DNA of 64,000 nucleotides from Verrucomicrobiia bacterium. GTDB lineage: Bacteria > Verrucomicrobiota > Verrucomicrobiia > Limisphaerales > CAIMTB01. The stretch's first letter is position 1; each line of letters begins with the position of its first letter. Under the pieces are notes generated by a model, which saw only the letters and a program-made list of their open reading frames with translations, was not told the origin of the DNA and did not search any database. The translations under genes were made by a program, and so were the position numbers. The stretch is from positions 62,001 to 126,000 of the forward strand of contig JAHCBA010000004.1 in the NCBI GenBank assembly GCA_019634625.1. Reading direction: 5' to 3'. Below, piece by piece: positions 46,930 to 57,516 of this stretch.

Positions 46930-47670
46930 ATGTCCGCGGACTCCGCCATCATCCGCATCCAGGGCGTCGAGAAACGCTACGTCCTCGGCGGCGAAGCCGA
47001 CGTCCTCGCCCTCCGGGGTGTCCACCTCAGCATCGAGGAGGGCTCCTACGTCGCCATCATGGGCCCCTCCGGCTCCGGCAAGTCCACCATGCTCAACATC
47101 CTCGGCTGCCTCGACCGCCCCACCGCCGGCAGCTACTGGCTGGGCGGGGAGGATGTCTCGATCATGCCCGACGACGAACTCTCCGAGGCCCGCGGACGCA
47201 TGATCGGATTCATCTTCCAGTCCTACAACCTCATCGCCCAGCTGACCGTCATCGAGAACATCCAGGTCCCCCTCCTCTACCAGGGAGCCGACCTGCGCCA
47301 GTTCCAGGATCGCTGCATCGAACTCGCCCGCCTCGTCGGCCTCGGCGACCGCCTCCATCACCGCCCCAATCAGCTTTCCGGAGGTCAGCAGCAGCGCGTC
47401 GCCATCGCCCGATCCCTGGTGAATGACCCCGTCATGATCCTCGCCGACGAACCCACCGGCAACCTCGACTCCCGTACCGGCAAGGAGGTCCTCGACCTCA
47501 TCGACCAGCTCAACGCCAGCGGAAAAACCATCGTCCTCGTGACCCACGACGAACGCGTCGCCGCCCGCGCCCACCGCGTCATCCACATGAAGGACGGCCT
47601 CATCGATCGCGAGGTCCTCAATCGCCCCGTCCCCGGCTCTCCCGCCCCCCAACCGGTCCCCGTCGCCTGA
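46930..47670 (+). CDS. MacB/LolD-type ABC transporter ATP-binding protein
   Basis: 246 residues: Walker A IMGPSGSGKSTML, Q-loop FIFQSYNLIAQLT, signature LSGGQQQRVAIARS, Walker B VMILADEPTGNLDSR and H-loop VLVTHDERV. It matches the LolD/MacB ATPase group, in which ATP hydrolysis drives periplasmic mechanotransmission rather than transmembrane substrate transport. The partner permease follows after 55 bp. Together with the adaptor and the TolC-like protein it makes a tripartite pump; substrate unknown. Confidence 0.93.
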   Translation: MSADSAIIRIQGVEKRYVLGGEADVLALRGVHLSIEEGSYVAIMGPSGSGKSTMLNILGCLDRPTAGSYWLGGEDVSIMPDDELSEARGRMIGFIFQSYNLIAQLTVIENIQVPLLYQGADLRQFQDRCIELARLVGLGDRLHHRPNQLSGGQQQRVAIARSLVNDPVMILADEPTGNLDSRTGKEVLDLIDQLNASGKTIVLVTHDERVAARAHRVIHMKDGLIDREVLNRPVPGSPAPQPVPVA

Positions 47671-47725
47671 CCCTCCGGCGACCATCGCCCATTCCTGACT
47701 TCACGACTGCCAGCACCCCTTCTCC

Positions 47726-49030
47726 ATGGCCTCCCCGCTGAGCTTCCAGTTCGCCAGCATCGTCCGCCTCGGCATCAAGAGCCTCCTGCTCCACAAGCTG
47801 CGCTCCGGCCTGACCATGCTCGGCATCATCTTCGGCGTCTGCTCGGTGATCGCCATGCTGGCCATTGGCGAGGGCGCCTCGTTCGAAGCCCAGGAGGCCA
47901 TCAAACGCCTCGGCAGCAGCAACATCATCCTCCGCAGCATCAAGCCCCCCGAACAGGCCCGCCAGCAGTCCGGCGGAGGAGGGCCCCGCGGCATGCAGCT
48001 CAAGTACGGCCTCACCTACCAGGACGCCTCCCGCCTCCAGTCCACCATCCCGGGCGTGGTCCGCGTCGTCCCGATGCGCATCATCCGCGAAAACGTCCGC
48101 TACTCCCGCAACGAAATCCCCTGCCAGGTCATCGGCACCCTCCCCTCCTACACCGAGGTCGCCGGAGCCCGCATCGTCCGCGGCCGCTTCCTCGCCCACA
48201 TCGATGAGGTCCATCAGAACAATGTCTGCGTCATCACCACCGGACTCGCCCGCCGCCTCTTCCCCTCCGAGGATCCCATCGACAACACCATCAAGATCGA
48301 CGCCTTCTACTACCGGATCGTCGGGATCCTCGAGGAACAGAGCCAGCCTGAACAACGCACCCAGTCCGGCCGCATGGAGGGCGAACCCCTCGACAACAAC
48401 GTCTATATCCCCCTCTCCACCTCCCGCACCCGATTCGGCGAGGTCCTGATTCGCCGCACCGCCGGCAGCTTCGAAGCCGAGGAGGTCCAGCTCCACCAGA
48501 TCACCGTTCAAATGCAGGACACCGCGGCTGTCGAAACCGCCGATCCCCAGATCAAAGCCCTGCTCGACCGGTTCCATGACCAGCCGGACTTCGAGGTCAT
48601 TGTCCCCCTCCAACTCCTCCGCCAGGCCGAACAAACCAAGCGCATCTTCAATATCGTCCTCGGCTCCATCGCCGCCATCTCCCTCCTCGTCGGCGGCATC
48701 GGCATCATGAACATCATGCTCGCCAATGTGACCGAACGGACCCGCGAAATCGGCGTTCGCCGCGCCCTCGGCGCCAAGCGCCGCGACATCACCCGTCAGT
48801 TCCTTGTCGAAACCATTGTCCTCTCCGTCGGCGGCGGCCTCATCGGCGTGATCGTCGGTGTCCTCACCCCGGTCGTGGTCTCCCAGATCACCACCATGAA
48901 GACCATCGTCACCGTCTGGTCCGTCCTCATCGCCTTCGGCATCTCCGGCGCCATCGGCATCATCTTCGGCCTCTACCCCGCCCGCGCCGCCGCCCGCCTC
49001 GATCCCATCGACGCCCTCCGCCACGAATGA
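47726..49030 (+). CDS. MacB-like ABC transporter permease (FtsX domain)
   Basis: 434 residues. Helix 1 (LRSGLTMLGIIFGVCSVIAMLAIGEGA, about 28-54) is followed by a large MacB periplasmic domain (about 55-300). Three more helices with the FtsX motif follow: LGSIAAISLLVGGIGIMNIMLANVTERTREIGVRRALGAKRRDI, then GGGLIGVIVGVLTPVVV and the final GIIFGLYPARAAARLDPIDALRHE. It is the permease half for the ATPase at 46930. In MacAB-TolC systems such pumps expel macrolides, peptides or other periplasmic cargo. The operon ends here, before the RAYT gene on the opposite strand. Confidence 0.93.
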   Translation: MASPLSFQFASIVRLGIKSLLLHKLRSGLTMLGIIFGVCSVIAMLAIGEGASFEAQEAIKRLGSSNIILRSIKPPEQARQQSGGGGPRGMQLKYGLTYQDASRLQSTIPGVVRVVPMRIIRENVRYSRNEIPCQVIGTLPSYTEVAGARIVRGRFLAHIDEVHQNNVCVITTGLARRLFPSEDPIDNTIKIDAFYYRIVGILEEQSQPEQRTQSGRMEGEPLDNNVYIPLSTSRTRFGEVLIRRTAGSFEAEEVQLHQITVQMQDTAAVETADPQIKALLDRFHDQPDFEVIVPLQLLRQAEQTKRIFNIVLGSIAAISLLVGGIGIMNIMLANVTERTREIGVRRALGAKRRDITRQFLVETIVLSVGGGLIGVIVGVLTPVVVSQITTMKTIVTVWSVLIAFGISGAIGIIFGLYPARAAARLDPIDALRHE

Positions 49031-49097
49031 ACGAGTAGGTGCGCTCCAGCGCCGTCCGCTCCAGCGCCGTCCGGTCCCTGCCCCCCTCCATCCTTCC

Positions 49098-50078
49098 TCA
49101 CTCCACCGCCCGGACCCGGAGGTTCCGAAGCACCCTCAGCCCCGGCAGCTCCGCCCCCCGGATTGGTCGCGCCCCGCTCTTCCTGCGCCGGTCGAACTTT
49201 TCCCGGTGCCGCTCCCACATCGCATTCACAAAGGCCTCCGATCCCAGAAATACCCCGTCGGTCATGTGCCGAATCCTCCGCCGCAACAAGTCCGACACCG
49301 AGACCGGCGCCTCGGAGCCTGGCTCCTGCCCTGCGGCCTCCTTCCCGGCAGCCCCTCTCCCGGCCTTTCCCACGCCTCCCTCCGAAAACCCCATCAGCGC
49401 CCGGTACGCCGCCGCCGCCGCGGGCCAGTCCTTCGCCCCGAGCATCTCCGTCAGGCTCTTCCGCATCGCCCGGACACCGCCCAGCGCCGCCGCGTAACCC
49501 CCATAGGCATACTTTCCCGGATCCGCCACAAGCCCGGCACGCACCGGATTCAAGTCGATATAGGCCGCGATCAACCGCAAGACCTCGGGCGTGTCCTCAA
49601 CCATCACACTCCGAAACCGTTCGCCCCACAGAAATCCGTAGCGGTCGTGCCTCCTGTTGTACCAGCGCGTCACCCGCTGCTTGAACTCCGCCATAAACCC
49701 GGAAACCTCGCGCATCCGCGTGAGCACCCTCTCCCGGATCTTCTCCGGGATCGGTGCCCCCTCCTTCACCGCCGCCCGTGCCAGTTGGCTCGGCACGGCC
49801 TTGCGCCCATGAAACGCCTCGAGCTTGGCGACGATCTCCTCGTCGGTGAACGATTCCGCCGGCCGGCGTGTCGGCACCCGCACCAGCAGGTGAAAATGAT
49901 TGGGCATCATGCAGTAGGTGAGCACCTCCACCTCGCTGTACTCCCCCAATCGCCCCAGCAACCGAACCATTTCCCCCCTCGCCTCTTCATTGAGCATCGG
50001 CAGACCGCCCGCAACTCGGGACATGCAATGGTACACGCCGGCCTCGCCGACATCCGCCTTCAGCCTGGATAGTCTCAT
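49098..50078 (-). CDS. RAYT-type (REP-associated) Y1 HUH transposase
   Basis: 326 residues from the ATG at 50078 with AAAGGAG upstream; the frame further up to 50225 is not family-like. The HUH motif is MMPNHFHLLVRVP with H61 and H63. A WYNRRHDRYGFLWGERFRSV block follows, in which Tyr140 is the candidate nucleophile. The C-terminal AAYIDLNPVRAGLVADPGKYAYGGY is the hallmark of this Y1 family, related to IS200/IS605. RAYTs act on REP hairpins as single-copy domesticated genes. The length exceeds typical RAYTs (~150-230) because of an insertion and a ~100-residue C-terminal extension. No flanking IS ends are visible, but motif repeats lie immediately upstream. Confidence 0.87.
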   Translation of the reverse strand: MRLSRLKADVGEAGVYHCMSRVAGGLPMLNEEARGEMVRLLGRLGEYSEVEVLTYCMMPNHFHLLVRVPTRRPAESFTDEEIVAKLEAFHGRKAVPSQLARAAVKEGAPIPEKIRERVLTRMREVSGFMAEFKQRVTRWYNRRHDRYGFLWGERFRSVMVEDTPEVLRLIAAYIDLNPVRAGLVADPGKYAYGGYAAALGGVRAMRKSLTEMLGAKDWPAAAAAYRALMGFSEGGVGKAGRGAAGKEAAGQEPGSEAPVSVSDLLRRRIRHMTDGVFLGSEAFVNAMWERHREKFDRRRKSGARPIRGAELPGLRVLRNLRVRAVE

Positions 50079-50240
50079 CGGGTCTTCTCCTTTCAGTGCC
50101 CCATCCCTGAACCCGGGCCATCCTTCACCCCTGCCCCGCCCCAAGTCGAGCACGCTCCGCCCCCTCAAGTTGTCGCCGATCAACCCAACACGGACCACCC
50201 AGGGTCGAAACAGGGGGGTCAACATTCATCCATTTACCAA

Positions 50241-50405
50241 GCCTGACTGCTTTTGTTGACCGCCGATGCGGCGAAAGTTGGGCGCAGCGTCCTTCGCAAC
50301 AGAACATCGATGGGAATGCAGATGTGGGCATTGGATTGGAAGGCTATTTAGTTAGTCAGACTCTATTTGTTGACCCATATAGTGAGCCAGACCAATTTTG
50401 TTGAT
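50241..50405 (+). repeat. 20-bp motif family, three copies beside RAYT
   Basis: Copies at 50241-50260 (GCCTGACTGCTTTTGTTGAC), 50355-50374 (GTCAGACTCTATTTGTTGAC) and 50386-50405 (GCCAGACCAATTTTGTTGAT). The consensus GYCWGACYNNWTTTGTTGAC is shared with 28342 and 38281. The first copy is 163 bp upstream of the RAYT start. Confidence 0.78.
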
Positions 50406-50568
50406 CGCTCCAACGCCGCGAAATCAGGTCTCGACGAGGCATCATCCGTTCCAATGCGCCATCCAGCAGGCCGCTCTCGTCATCTCCAATGATCCTCGGC
50501 TGCAGCCCCACAGCCCCCCTCCAGCTTCCCTCGGTGGCTTTGTCGGTAGTCGTGCGGGGGACAATCCC

Positions 50569-50727
50569 GTGCACCCCGGAGTTGTGGGTGGAGGCGCGAA
50601 CTTCGCGAAGCGTCGCCTCGGAGGATCGAGTTCCACGAGGCCGCAACGGCGTGGAGCGTCGGGTCGAGGACTCGCGGAACTCGTCCCTCCGATTCGCTGC
50701 CCCCTCACCCACCACTCCGGGATGCAC
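50569..50727 (-). repeat. MITE-like palindromic element, copy 2 (159 bp)
   Basis: GTGCACCCCGGAGTTG at the left end and CCGGGATGCAC at the right are inverted. Internal GAGTTCCACGAGG and CTCGCGGAACTCGTCCCTCCG are reverse-complement arms. Orientation is opposite to the copy at 28495. Confidence 0.85.
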
Positions 50728-50807
50728 CCGGGGGAAACGCCGCCGTGCCCCTGGCATTGTCTTTCCCGCCCGGATTCGCCACCGTCCGCCGATTTTTCTC
50801 ACCGAAC

Positions 50808-53800
50808 GTGAACAAGACTAGGAGACTGCGGCACGGCTCGAAATGGATGGCGTGGATCTGGATGTGGACGTTCGCACTGGGAGCGTCCGCCGCGGCACCG
50901 CCGCATCTGGCGATCCGCCTGGACGCGGGCGGAGTGGAGTTGGAATGGGCCGCGGACGCGGGATCGTTCGTGCTGGAACAGACGTCGGCGCTGAGCGGCA
51001 CCCCGGCCTGGGCGCCGGCACCGGGTTCACCCCAACTGGCGGGCAACCGGGTCCGCTGGCGGCTGGCGCCATCGGGAAGCCCCCGATTCTACCGCCTGCG
51101 GGAAGGCGCCGGAGCGGGGGTGTCGGTCGCATCGAGTTCCCCCTATTCCGGGGAAACCGGCGTGTCCCTGACCCGGGAGACCATTCTGCGACTCAGCGGC
51201 CCAGTGGGCGCAGAGGTCGCGGAGTCCGATCTGCTGCAGGCGTGGTCCGGTGGGCGCCGGTTGCTCACCCGGACCGAGTGGTCGCGGGATCTGCGGACGG
51301 CGACGCTGTTCTACCTGGAACCGCTGCCGGCGGGCGCCCGGGTGGAGGTGATCCTGGACGGCCGGGACATCCAGGACGGGCTGGGACGACCCCTGGATCC
51401 GGACGGCGATGGGGTGCCGGGCGGAGAGTTCCGCCTTTCCTTCAGCACCGGTCGAATCGCCCCGGTGCCGGGCACGGTCGTGGTGGGCCGGGTGCTGGCC
51501 TCCGAACGGAACGCCGACGGCACCGATCGACCGTTGTCAGGAGTGATCGTCACCGTGGACGGTGCGGAGGAAACCTTGCGGGCGGTGACCGACGAGAACG
51601 GCGACTTCCAACTCGATCCGGCACCGGCAGGGCGATTCTTCGTCCACGTGGACGGCCGGCCGGCGGTGGGCAGCCAGTGGCCGACTGGCGGCTATTACCC
51701 CTTCATCGGCAAGGCGTGGGATGCGGTGGCGGGACGCGAGGATAATCCAGCGGGCGGGTCGGGGGTGGTGTACCTGCCCTTCATCCCCGGGGACGCCCTG
51801 CGGCCGGTGCATCCGACCGACATCACGGTGATCACCTTTCCGGAGGCGGTGGTGGCGGCGAACCCTGCCTTGGCGGGCGTGCGCCTGGAAATCCCTCCCA
51901 ACGGAGTGTTCAGCGACCAGGGGGTGCGGGGCGGAAGGGTGGGCATCGCGCCGGTGCCGCCAGACCGCTTGCCGGAACCGCTGCCGCCCGGGCTGAACCT
52001 GCCGTTGGTGATCACCGTCCAGACGGACGGCCCGGAGAACTTCGACCTGCCCGTGCCGGTGCGGTTTCCCAACCTGCCCGACCCCGTGACCGGCGAACGG
52101 TTGGGGCCGGGATCGAAGACAGTATTGTGGAGCTTCAATCATGACACCGGGCGATGGGAACCGCAGGGGCTGGCGACGGTGACCCCGGACGGGTTGTATG
52201 CCGCGACCGATCCCGGGGTGGGCCTGCGGCAGCCCGGATGGCACGGCCTGGCGCCCGGCACCGAAGGCGCTGGCCCGGAAGGCGATGGCAGCGATGAACC
52301 CGACTGCGGGGCCTACGCGGCGCGTTGCTGCGGAGACTGGGCGGAGAAAACCTCGCCCTGCCGGCCTGCCAGGGAGGCGGCCCTGGACAGCATCGGGGAC
52401 GTGGCGTTGGACAACGTCATCAACCTGGTCGCCGGGGATGCCGGATGCCCGATCGGAACGGCCCTGAGTGCCCAACGGGCGGCTCGCGATTGCGCGCGGG
52501 TGGGTCCGTTGACCGGTGCGTGTGTCGGCGTCCTCGACAGCGCCTACACCGGCGCACGGCTGGGCTGCCTGCCGGGAATCGGGAGCGCTCTGGGCCTGGC
52601 CTGGGGGTTGAAGGGCGCCATCGATGCGGCGATCGACTACCGGAGCTGCCTGGACACCGCGGCGGCGTCCTGCATCGGAGCGCCTGGACCGGCCCTGGCA
52701 GGCCTGGGTTCGACCACGGGCGACCCACGGTTGCTTCGGGCCCTGCGCCATCTCGAAATCCAGGAGCGCCTCATCCTTCGGGTCCAGGCCGCGCTGGGCA
52801 TCCTCCTCGGGCACTCCCGCTGGGCCGAGGTGTCGGACCCCGAACTCATGCCGGTGCATCGAGCCTTCATGACGCGGGTGCAGGAGGCCCTGAACCCGGC
52901 CGGACCGGGTGGGGCAGGTGTCACGACCGAAGAACGGACGGCGATTCTTGCGATGCCGCGTTGGAACGGAGCCACCGATGCGCAGGTCCTCGAATTTCTC
53001 GCCCGGCAGGAACAGGTGGCCCTGGGCACGGCGGACGCCACCGTGCGGGCGGAGTTGGCGGAGGGCTTCGACCGTCTGACCCTGGCAATCGCAGAAGTCG
53101 AGGCCGCGGGGTGGACCGGGTATTTCGACGGGTTGCACCGGGCCCTGGCGGAGTTCATGTCCATGCATCAACCGCGCCGGGGTGGATCCATCGGGTTCTC
53201 CGGAGCACGGCTTGCCCCGGCATCGGGAACCCCGGCCGCAGCCAGCCCGGCGGCGGGTCCGGCGGCATTCCCGGAGGCGCCCATGTTTTACGCCCTGCGC
53301 GATCTCAACAGCGGCTTCGTGACCCGCGGACGGCTCAACGCCAACGGCCGGTTCACGGAACTGTTCCTGCGCCCGAACGCCCACTACTCGGTCGCGTACT
53401 ACGATCCCACCACGGCGCGATTCGGCGTGACGGTGTTCCGCAGCGCGGAGGCGGGCATGCCAACCGTCGTCCCCACGGCGCCCCTTCGCTACAACGGACG
53501 TTCCTCCCCAGGCGGGGCGATGCTGGCCGACACCGACAACGATGGCTTGCCGGACGTCGTCGAGGCCGTGGTGGGAACCGACCCACGCAACCCGGACACC
53601 GACGGGGATGGCGTGTCGGACGGGGACGAGGTGCGGCTGGGGCTGGATCCTCTCGACGGGGCGGGGTTGCAAACGGGAGTGCTGGCGCGGGTGCCGACGC
53701 CCGGGCAAGCCTTCGAAGTGGCGGCGGGCAACGGGTGGCTGCTGGCGGCCTGCTCGACAGGCCTGGCGGTCGTGGACATCCGGGACTCATCCGAGCCGGT

Positions 53801-56800
53801 GGTGGCGCGGGTGGAACCGGGTCAGGTCAAGGCCGTGGCCCTTCGCGGTCGGGTGGGCGTGGCCCTGCAGGAAAACCGGGTCACAGGCTGGCTCCTGCGC
53901 GAAGGCGGTGTGGCCGACCTCACCTGGGAACGGACCGACCTGCCCCATCCAACCGCCGTGGCCATCGGGGGCGAGTCGGTGTGGCTGGGACATGGAAATC
54001 TCCTGCGGCGGCTGGACCCGGCAACGGGCCGTGACCTCATGGAACCTGTCACCTGGCCGGTGCGGATCGCACGGTTGATGGAGTCTGGAAACCGGATCCA
54101 CACCCTGGGGGATGGCCTTCTGGTTCATGGACCCATCCTGCGCCAGGGCGGCGTGCTGCCCGCGGGCCGCGTGCCCGCCCCGGGCAACGTGGGAGCGGGC
54201 CTTTCCGGATTGGAACGACAATGGGCGAGCCTCGACGATCAGCTCCTGGTGACCCATCAACAGGGTTACAGCCATTTCGATCTGAGCGATCCGGACCAGC
54301 CGCAATTGGTCCGGAATGTGAACACCGCCCAGGCCGGCTGGCGCCATCTCATGCCGCTGCAAAACGGCCGCGCGCTGGCCGTGGTGTCCGCCAACAGCAC
54401 CGACACGCGCGTGGACCTTTCCATCTTCCAATGGGCCCCGTCGGATGAGTCCCCAACCTTCCTGTCCCAGATCGCCACCCCGGGCACCGCCTTCTCCCTC
54501 GCCATGGCCGGCGGAATCGCCTACGTGGCGGACGGGCCCGGCGGCGTCACCGTGGTGCGTCCCTTCCCCGCCGACCTGTCCGGAGTGCCTCCCACGGCGG
54601 AACTGGTTCGCCATGGGCAGGGTCCGGACCGCGACCTGGTCGAGGCCGGTGACGCCTTGCGGCTCCAGGTGCGGGCGACCGACGACGTCGGGGTGCGGGA
54701 CGTGGTCTTTCTCATTGATGGCGTCGAGGTGTCGCGCACCGACCACCGGCCCTGGGAAGTCCTGCATCGCGTGCCTGCACGCGGGCCGGGCGGTTCGGAC
54801 TCGTTCGAGGCCCGGGCACGCGTCGTGGATGTCGGAGGCAACGTGCGGGAAACCGGCCCGGTGCGATACCGGGTGGTGGCGGACGCCTACCCGCCGGAGG
54901 TGTTGTCCGTGGAACCGATTGCCCTGAGCGCCATCGTGCCAGGCGTGCTCGGTGAGGTGAGCGTGCACTTCGACGAACCGGTGGTGAATCCGGCCACCCC
55001 GGACCTGCTGGGACTGGTGCACAAGGTGGACGAATCGCCTGTGCCCGGCGCCGTGGCGTGGAGTGAAGACCGTCGGCGACTGGTCTTCACCACCGCGGGC
55101 CCGATCGTGCAGGGGGAATATCGGGCGACCTTGTCGGCCGGACTGGCCGATGCCTCGGGGAACCAGCGCCCGGGCCCGTTGACCTGGGAATTCGCCACCG
55201 GCACCGAACCGCGGGCCATCGAATCCTTCCCCACCGGTGTCGGCACCCATGTGGCGGTGGGAGGTAGTCTGGAGGAGGCCTGGTATCGCTTTGACCAGCC
55301 CTTGCTCGCATCGTCCCTGGCGGCGGCGACCTTGACCGTGACCCGGCTTTCGGAGACCGGGCCTTTCGTTCCCTTCGGCCCGGTGGAACTGCGTGCCAGC
55401 GCCGATCGCCGCCTGCTCACCGTGCGGGCCGACCCATCGTTCCCTCCCGGCCGGTATCGGGTGCAGATCAACGCCCCCTTCACCCAGGCTGTCTTCCATG
55501 AGTTCCAGTTCCGGAATGTGGGCAATGCCTGGCTGCCGGGGCCTGCCGGGGGCGGCGTCTGGACCTTCCCTCCCGGACCGGCGCCCTGGGACGAGGTGCT
55601 CATCGACGCACCCGGGACCCTGCCGACCTTCACGGTCCTGCCATCCCTGGTGTCGCTGGTGGCGCGGTCGGGTCTGACCCTCGCCAACCAGACGCTGCAT
55701 GTCGAACGGCCCATTGAGGTGCACGGGCCGCTGGTCCTGAGCAGCGTGCGGTTCGGGGCGGGTGAAACCCGGGCCTGGGGATCGGCGCGGTTCTCGGGAA
55801 TCTTCGGGGGCAACTTCCTGATGGACCTCGGACCCCATTCGTTCCATGCCCACGGTGGCCTTCGCATCAGCGGGTTCGTCGAGTTCCGGCATCCCATGGG
55901 GCAGGTGGTGAATCACCCGGGAAGCCTGCTCGAGTTCGATCACGGCGCGACCGTGCAGCCTTTGGGTCAGGACCCCGCCGCCCTGGGGGCGGGAAGGATC
56001 CTGAACCTGGGGACCCTGCGAACCCTGGGCACCTCGACCAACCTGCCCATGCGCCTGGAGGGCGTGCGGTTCCGCAACGAGGGCCGCATGGAAGTGCCCA
56101 CCGGCGGGTTGCTCATGGTCAACCTGGAGCACCACGGCGAACTGGAAGTGGGCGACGAGGCCCGGCTGATCCTGGCGCACCGCCTCCGGGGCGGCGCCTC
56201 CTCGCGCATCACCGGGGCAGGCACCCTCGAGTTTGGCGAATACAACACCAGCACCCGGCGCGTGATTTACGACGCCGACACCGACTACCGCGGCACCCTC
56301 GAGACCACCGGCCCCCTGGTGGTGCAGGCTGGCCAGCTCACCCTCTGGCGGCCCCTGGTCCGGCCCGGGGGCAACGTGGACCTGCTCAACTCCAGCCGGC
56401 TTCATCTCCTCGCCCCCTCCCAACTGGGCCAGGTCCGGGTGAGCGGCGGGTTGCTGCACCTCAATGCCGACAGCGACCTGGCGGGGATCGAGGTGACCCT
56501 CAGTTCCAGGGTACGCGTCGATGGCGTCACCCGGGTCCATGGCGACAACCTCGTTCGAGGCATCGATCTTTCAGGATCGGGCCGGCTCGAGTTCACCGGG
56601 CTGAACACCCTGTCCAATGGCAACCAGCAGCTCGTTCTGCGGGTCGGAGGCCCGGCGCTCGTCAACCGCGGCACATTCCATTTCGCATCGGGCTCGGCCC
56701 AGGGCAGTCATCTGAGGGCCACCTTCGAAGGGCTCGGCACCTTCGAGAATCATGGGGAAATCGTCGGAACCACCCCGCGGCCCATCCAGTTCCTCCTCCC

Positions 56801-57377
56801 GCTCATCAATCACGGCCGCATCCGGTTCATCACGCAAACCGTCAGCTTCGACGCCCGCGACGGCTTCATTCCCCTCGGCGATGCGTATCGGCCGGCCCCC
56901 GGATCGGAACTGCTGCTTCAGAACACCACACTCGATCACAATCACGCCGGAACCCTGGACCTCGCCGCCGGCGTGCTCGCAGGCACGGGTTCTGTCACGG
57001 CCGTGAACAGCCTCATCGAGCCTCCGCCCCGCATCCTCAACCGCGCCCTCCTCCGCGTGGGCCATCCCACCGGCACCCTCACCCTGCGCGCCACCGGCGG
57101 ATTCGAGCAGACCGCCGAGGGGGAGATGGAGTTCACCCTGGGACCGGGCGATAACAGCCGGCTCACCCTCAACCAGACCGCCGCAACCCTGGCAGGTCGT
57201 CTGCGGGTCCGCCTGGCGGAAGGCTACCAACCCCCCGTGGGCACCACGGTCACCCTCCTCACCTGCTCGGGCCGGACCGGCGAATTCACCGAAGTCGTGG
57301 GCGATCCAGGCCCCGGCCGACGTTGGGAGGTGGTGTACGAACCCAATGCCGTATCCCTCCAGGTCCTGGCGCCCTGA
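50808..57377 (+). CDS. Giant secreted multidomain protein (Ig-like, TSP3, beta-helix)
   Basis: 2189 residues from the GTG at 50808, which yields the signal peptide ending FALGASAAA; an ATG at 50847 is also possible. Domain order by eye: an SbsA/Big_5-like Ig domain ([22 protein letters not shown], about 105-215), a carboxypeptidase-regulatory-like beta domain ([10 protein letters not shown] to ~290), a Cys-containing helical middle (about 490-620), thrombospondin type-3-like DTDNDGLPD and DTDGDGVSD Ca loops (about 905-945), LVIVD-like beta-propeller segments (about 960-1250), a second Ig-like and Big_5 pair (1260-1465), and a long beta-helix-like C-terminal half. It should be surface-exposed or secreted, for adhesion or matrix, but the role is unknown. 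No PEP-CTERM tail is present. Confidence 0.8.
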   Translation: MNKTRRLRHGSKWMAWIWMWTFALGASAAAPPHLAIRLDAGGVELEWAADAGSFVLEQTSALSGTPAWAPAPGSPQLAGNRVRWRLAPSGSPRFYRLREGAGAGVSVASSSPYSGETGVSLTRETILRLSGPVGAEVAESDLLQAWSGGRRLLTRTEWSRDLRTATLFYLEPLPAGARVEVILDGRDIQDGLGRPLDPDGDGVPGGEFRLSFSTGRIAPVPGTVVVGRVLASERNADGTDRPLSGVIVTVDGAEETLRAVTDENGDFQLDPAPAGRFFVHVDGRPAVGSQWPTGGYYPFIGKAWDAVAGREDNPAGGSGVVYLPFIPGDALRPVHPTDITVITFPEAVVAANPALAGVRLEIPPNGVFSDQGVRGGRVGIAPVPPDRLPEPLPPGLNLPLVITVQTDGPENFDLPVPVRFPNLPDPVTGERLGPGSKTVLWSFNHDTGRWEPQGLATVTPDGLYAATDPGVGLRQPGWHGLAPGTEGAGPEGDGSDEPDCGAYAARCCGDWAEKTSPCRPAREAALDSIGDVALDNVINLVAGDAGCPIGTALSAQRAARDCARVGPLTGACVGVLDSAYTGARLGCLPGIGSALGLAWGLKGAIDAAIDYRSCLDTAAASCIGAPGPALAGLGSTTGDPRLLRALRHLEIQERLILRVQAALGILLGHSRWAEVSDPELMPVHRAFMTRVQEALNPAGPGGAGVTTEERTAILAMPRWNGATDAQVLEFLARQEQVALGTADATVRAELAEGFDRLTLAIAEVEAAGWTGYFDGLHRALAEFMSMHQPRRGGSIGFSGARLAPASGTPAAASPAAGPAAFPEAPMFYALRDLNSGFVTRGRLNANGRFTELFLRPNAHYSVAYYDPTTARFGVTVFRSAEAGMPTVVPTAPLRYNGRSSPGGAMLADTDNDGLPDVVEAVVGTDPRNPDTDGDGVSDGDEVRLGLDPLDGAGLQTGVLARVPTPGQAFEVAAGNGWLLAACSTGLAVVDIRDSSEPVVARVEPGQVKAVALRGRVGVALQENRVTGWLLREGGVADLTWERTDLPHPTAVAIGGESVWLGHGNLLRRLDPATGRDLMEPVTWPVRIARLMESGNRIHTLGDGLLVHGPILRQGGVLPAGRVPAPGNVGAGLSGLERQWASLDDQLLVTHQQGYSHFDLSDPDQPQLVRNVNTAQAGWRHLMPLQNGRALAVVSANSTDTRVDLSIFQWAPSDESPTFLSQIATPGTAFSLAMAGGIAYVADGPGGVTVVRPFPADLSGVPPTAELVRHGQGPDRDLVEAGDALRLQVRATDDVGVRDVVFLIDGVEVSRTDHRPWEVLHRVPARGPGGSDSFEARARVVDVGGNVRETGPVRYRVVADAYPPEVLSVEPIALSAIVPGVLGEVSVHFDEPVVNPATPDLLGLVHKVDESPVPGAVAWSEDRRRLVFTTAGPIVQGEYRATLSAGLADASGNQRPGPLTWEFATGTEPRAIESFPTGVGTHVAVGGSLEEAWYRFDQPLLASSLAAATLTVTRLSETGPFVPFGPVELRASADRRLLTVRADPSFPPGRYRVQINAPFTQAVFHEFQFRNVGNAWLPGPAGGGVWTFPPGPAPWDEVLIDAPGTLPTFTVLPSLVSLVARSGLTLANQTLHVERPIEVHGPLVLSSVRFGAGETRAWGSARFSGIFGGNFLMDLGPHSFHAHGGLRISGFVEFRHPMGQVVNHPGSLLEFDHGATVQPLGQDPAALGAGRILNLGTLRTLGTSTNLPMRLEGVRFRNEGRMEVPTGGLLMVNLEHHGELEVGDEARLILAHRLRGGASSRITGAGTLEFGEYNTSTRRVIYDADTDYRGTLETTGPLVVQAGQLTLWRPLVRPGGNVDLLNSSRLHLLAPSQLGQVRVSGGLLHLNADSDLAGIEVTLSSRVRVDGVTRVHGDNLVRGIDLSGSGRLEFTGLNTLSNGNQQLVLRVGGPALVNRGTFHFASGSAQGSHLRATFEGLGTFENHGEIVGTTPRPIQFLLPLINHGRIRFITQTVSFDARDGFIPLGDAYRPAPGSELLLQNTTLDHNHAGTLDLAAGVLAGTGSVTAVNSLIEPPPRILNRALLRVGHPTGTLTLRATGGFEQTAEGEMEFTLGPGDNSRLTLNQTAATLAGRLRVRLAEGYQPPVGTTVTLLTCSGRTGEFTEVVGDPGPGRRWEVVYEPNAVSLQVLAP

Positions 57378-57516
57378 CCGACGAAGCACGACGGAAGCCG
57401 GCAACGGAATCCCCCGGGCGCACCCGGCACGTTCGGGTGAAGCCCCGTTCATGACGAATACCCAAGAAGCACGGCCCCCCTTTACGGGCCCGTTGCCGGG
57501 ACGGTAGCGTTGGATC

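Larger units (their letters stand above)
50079..50807. other. Intergenic region upstream of RAYT with repeats
   Basis: A 729-bp gap between the divergent RAYT gene and the 2189-residue protein gene. It holds three copies of the 20-bp motif (50241-50405), a CGCC-GATGC-GGCG hairpin near 50261-50273 and a complete MITE-like element (50569-50727). No convincing gene. Confidence 0.75.

Noticed and set aside
49098-50727. Complete IS200/IS605 insertion sequence
   Set aside because: No matching subterminal hairpins or defined ends enclose the transposase gene, and its sequence fits the RAYT group, which is not a classic IS.
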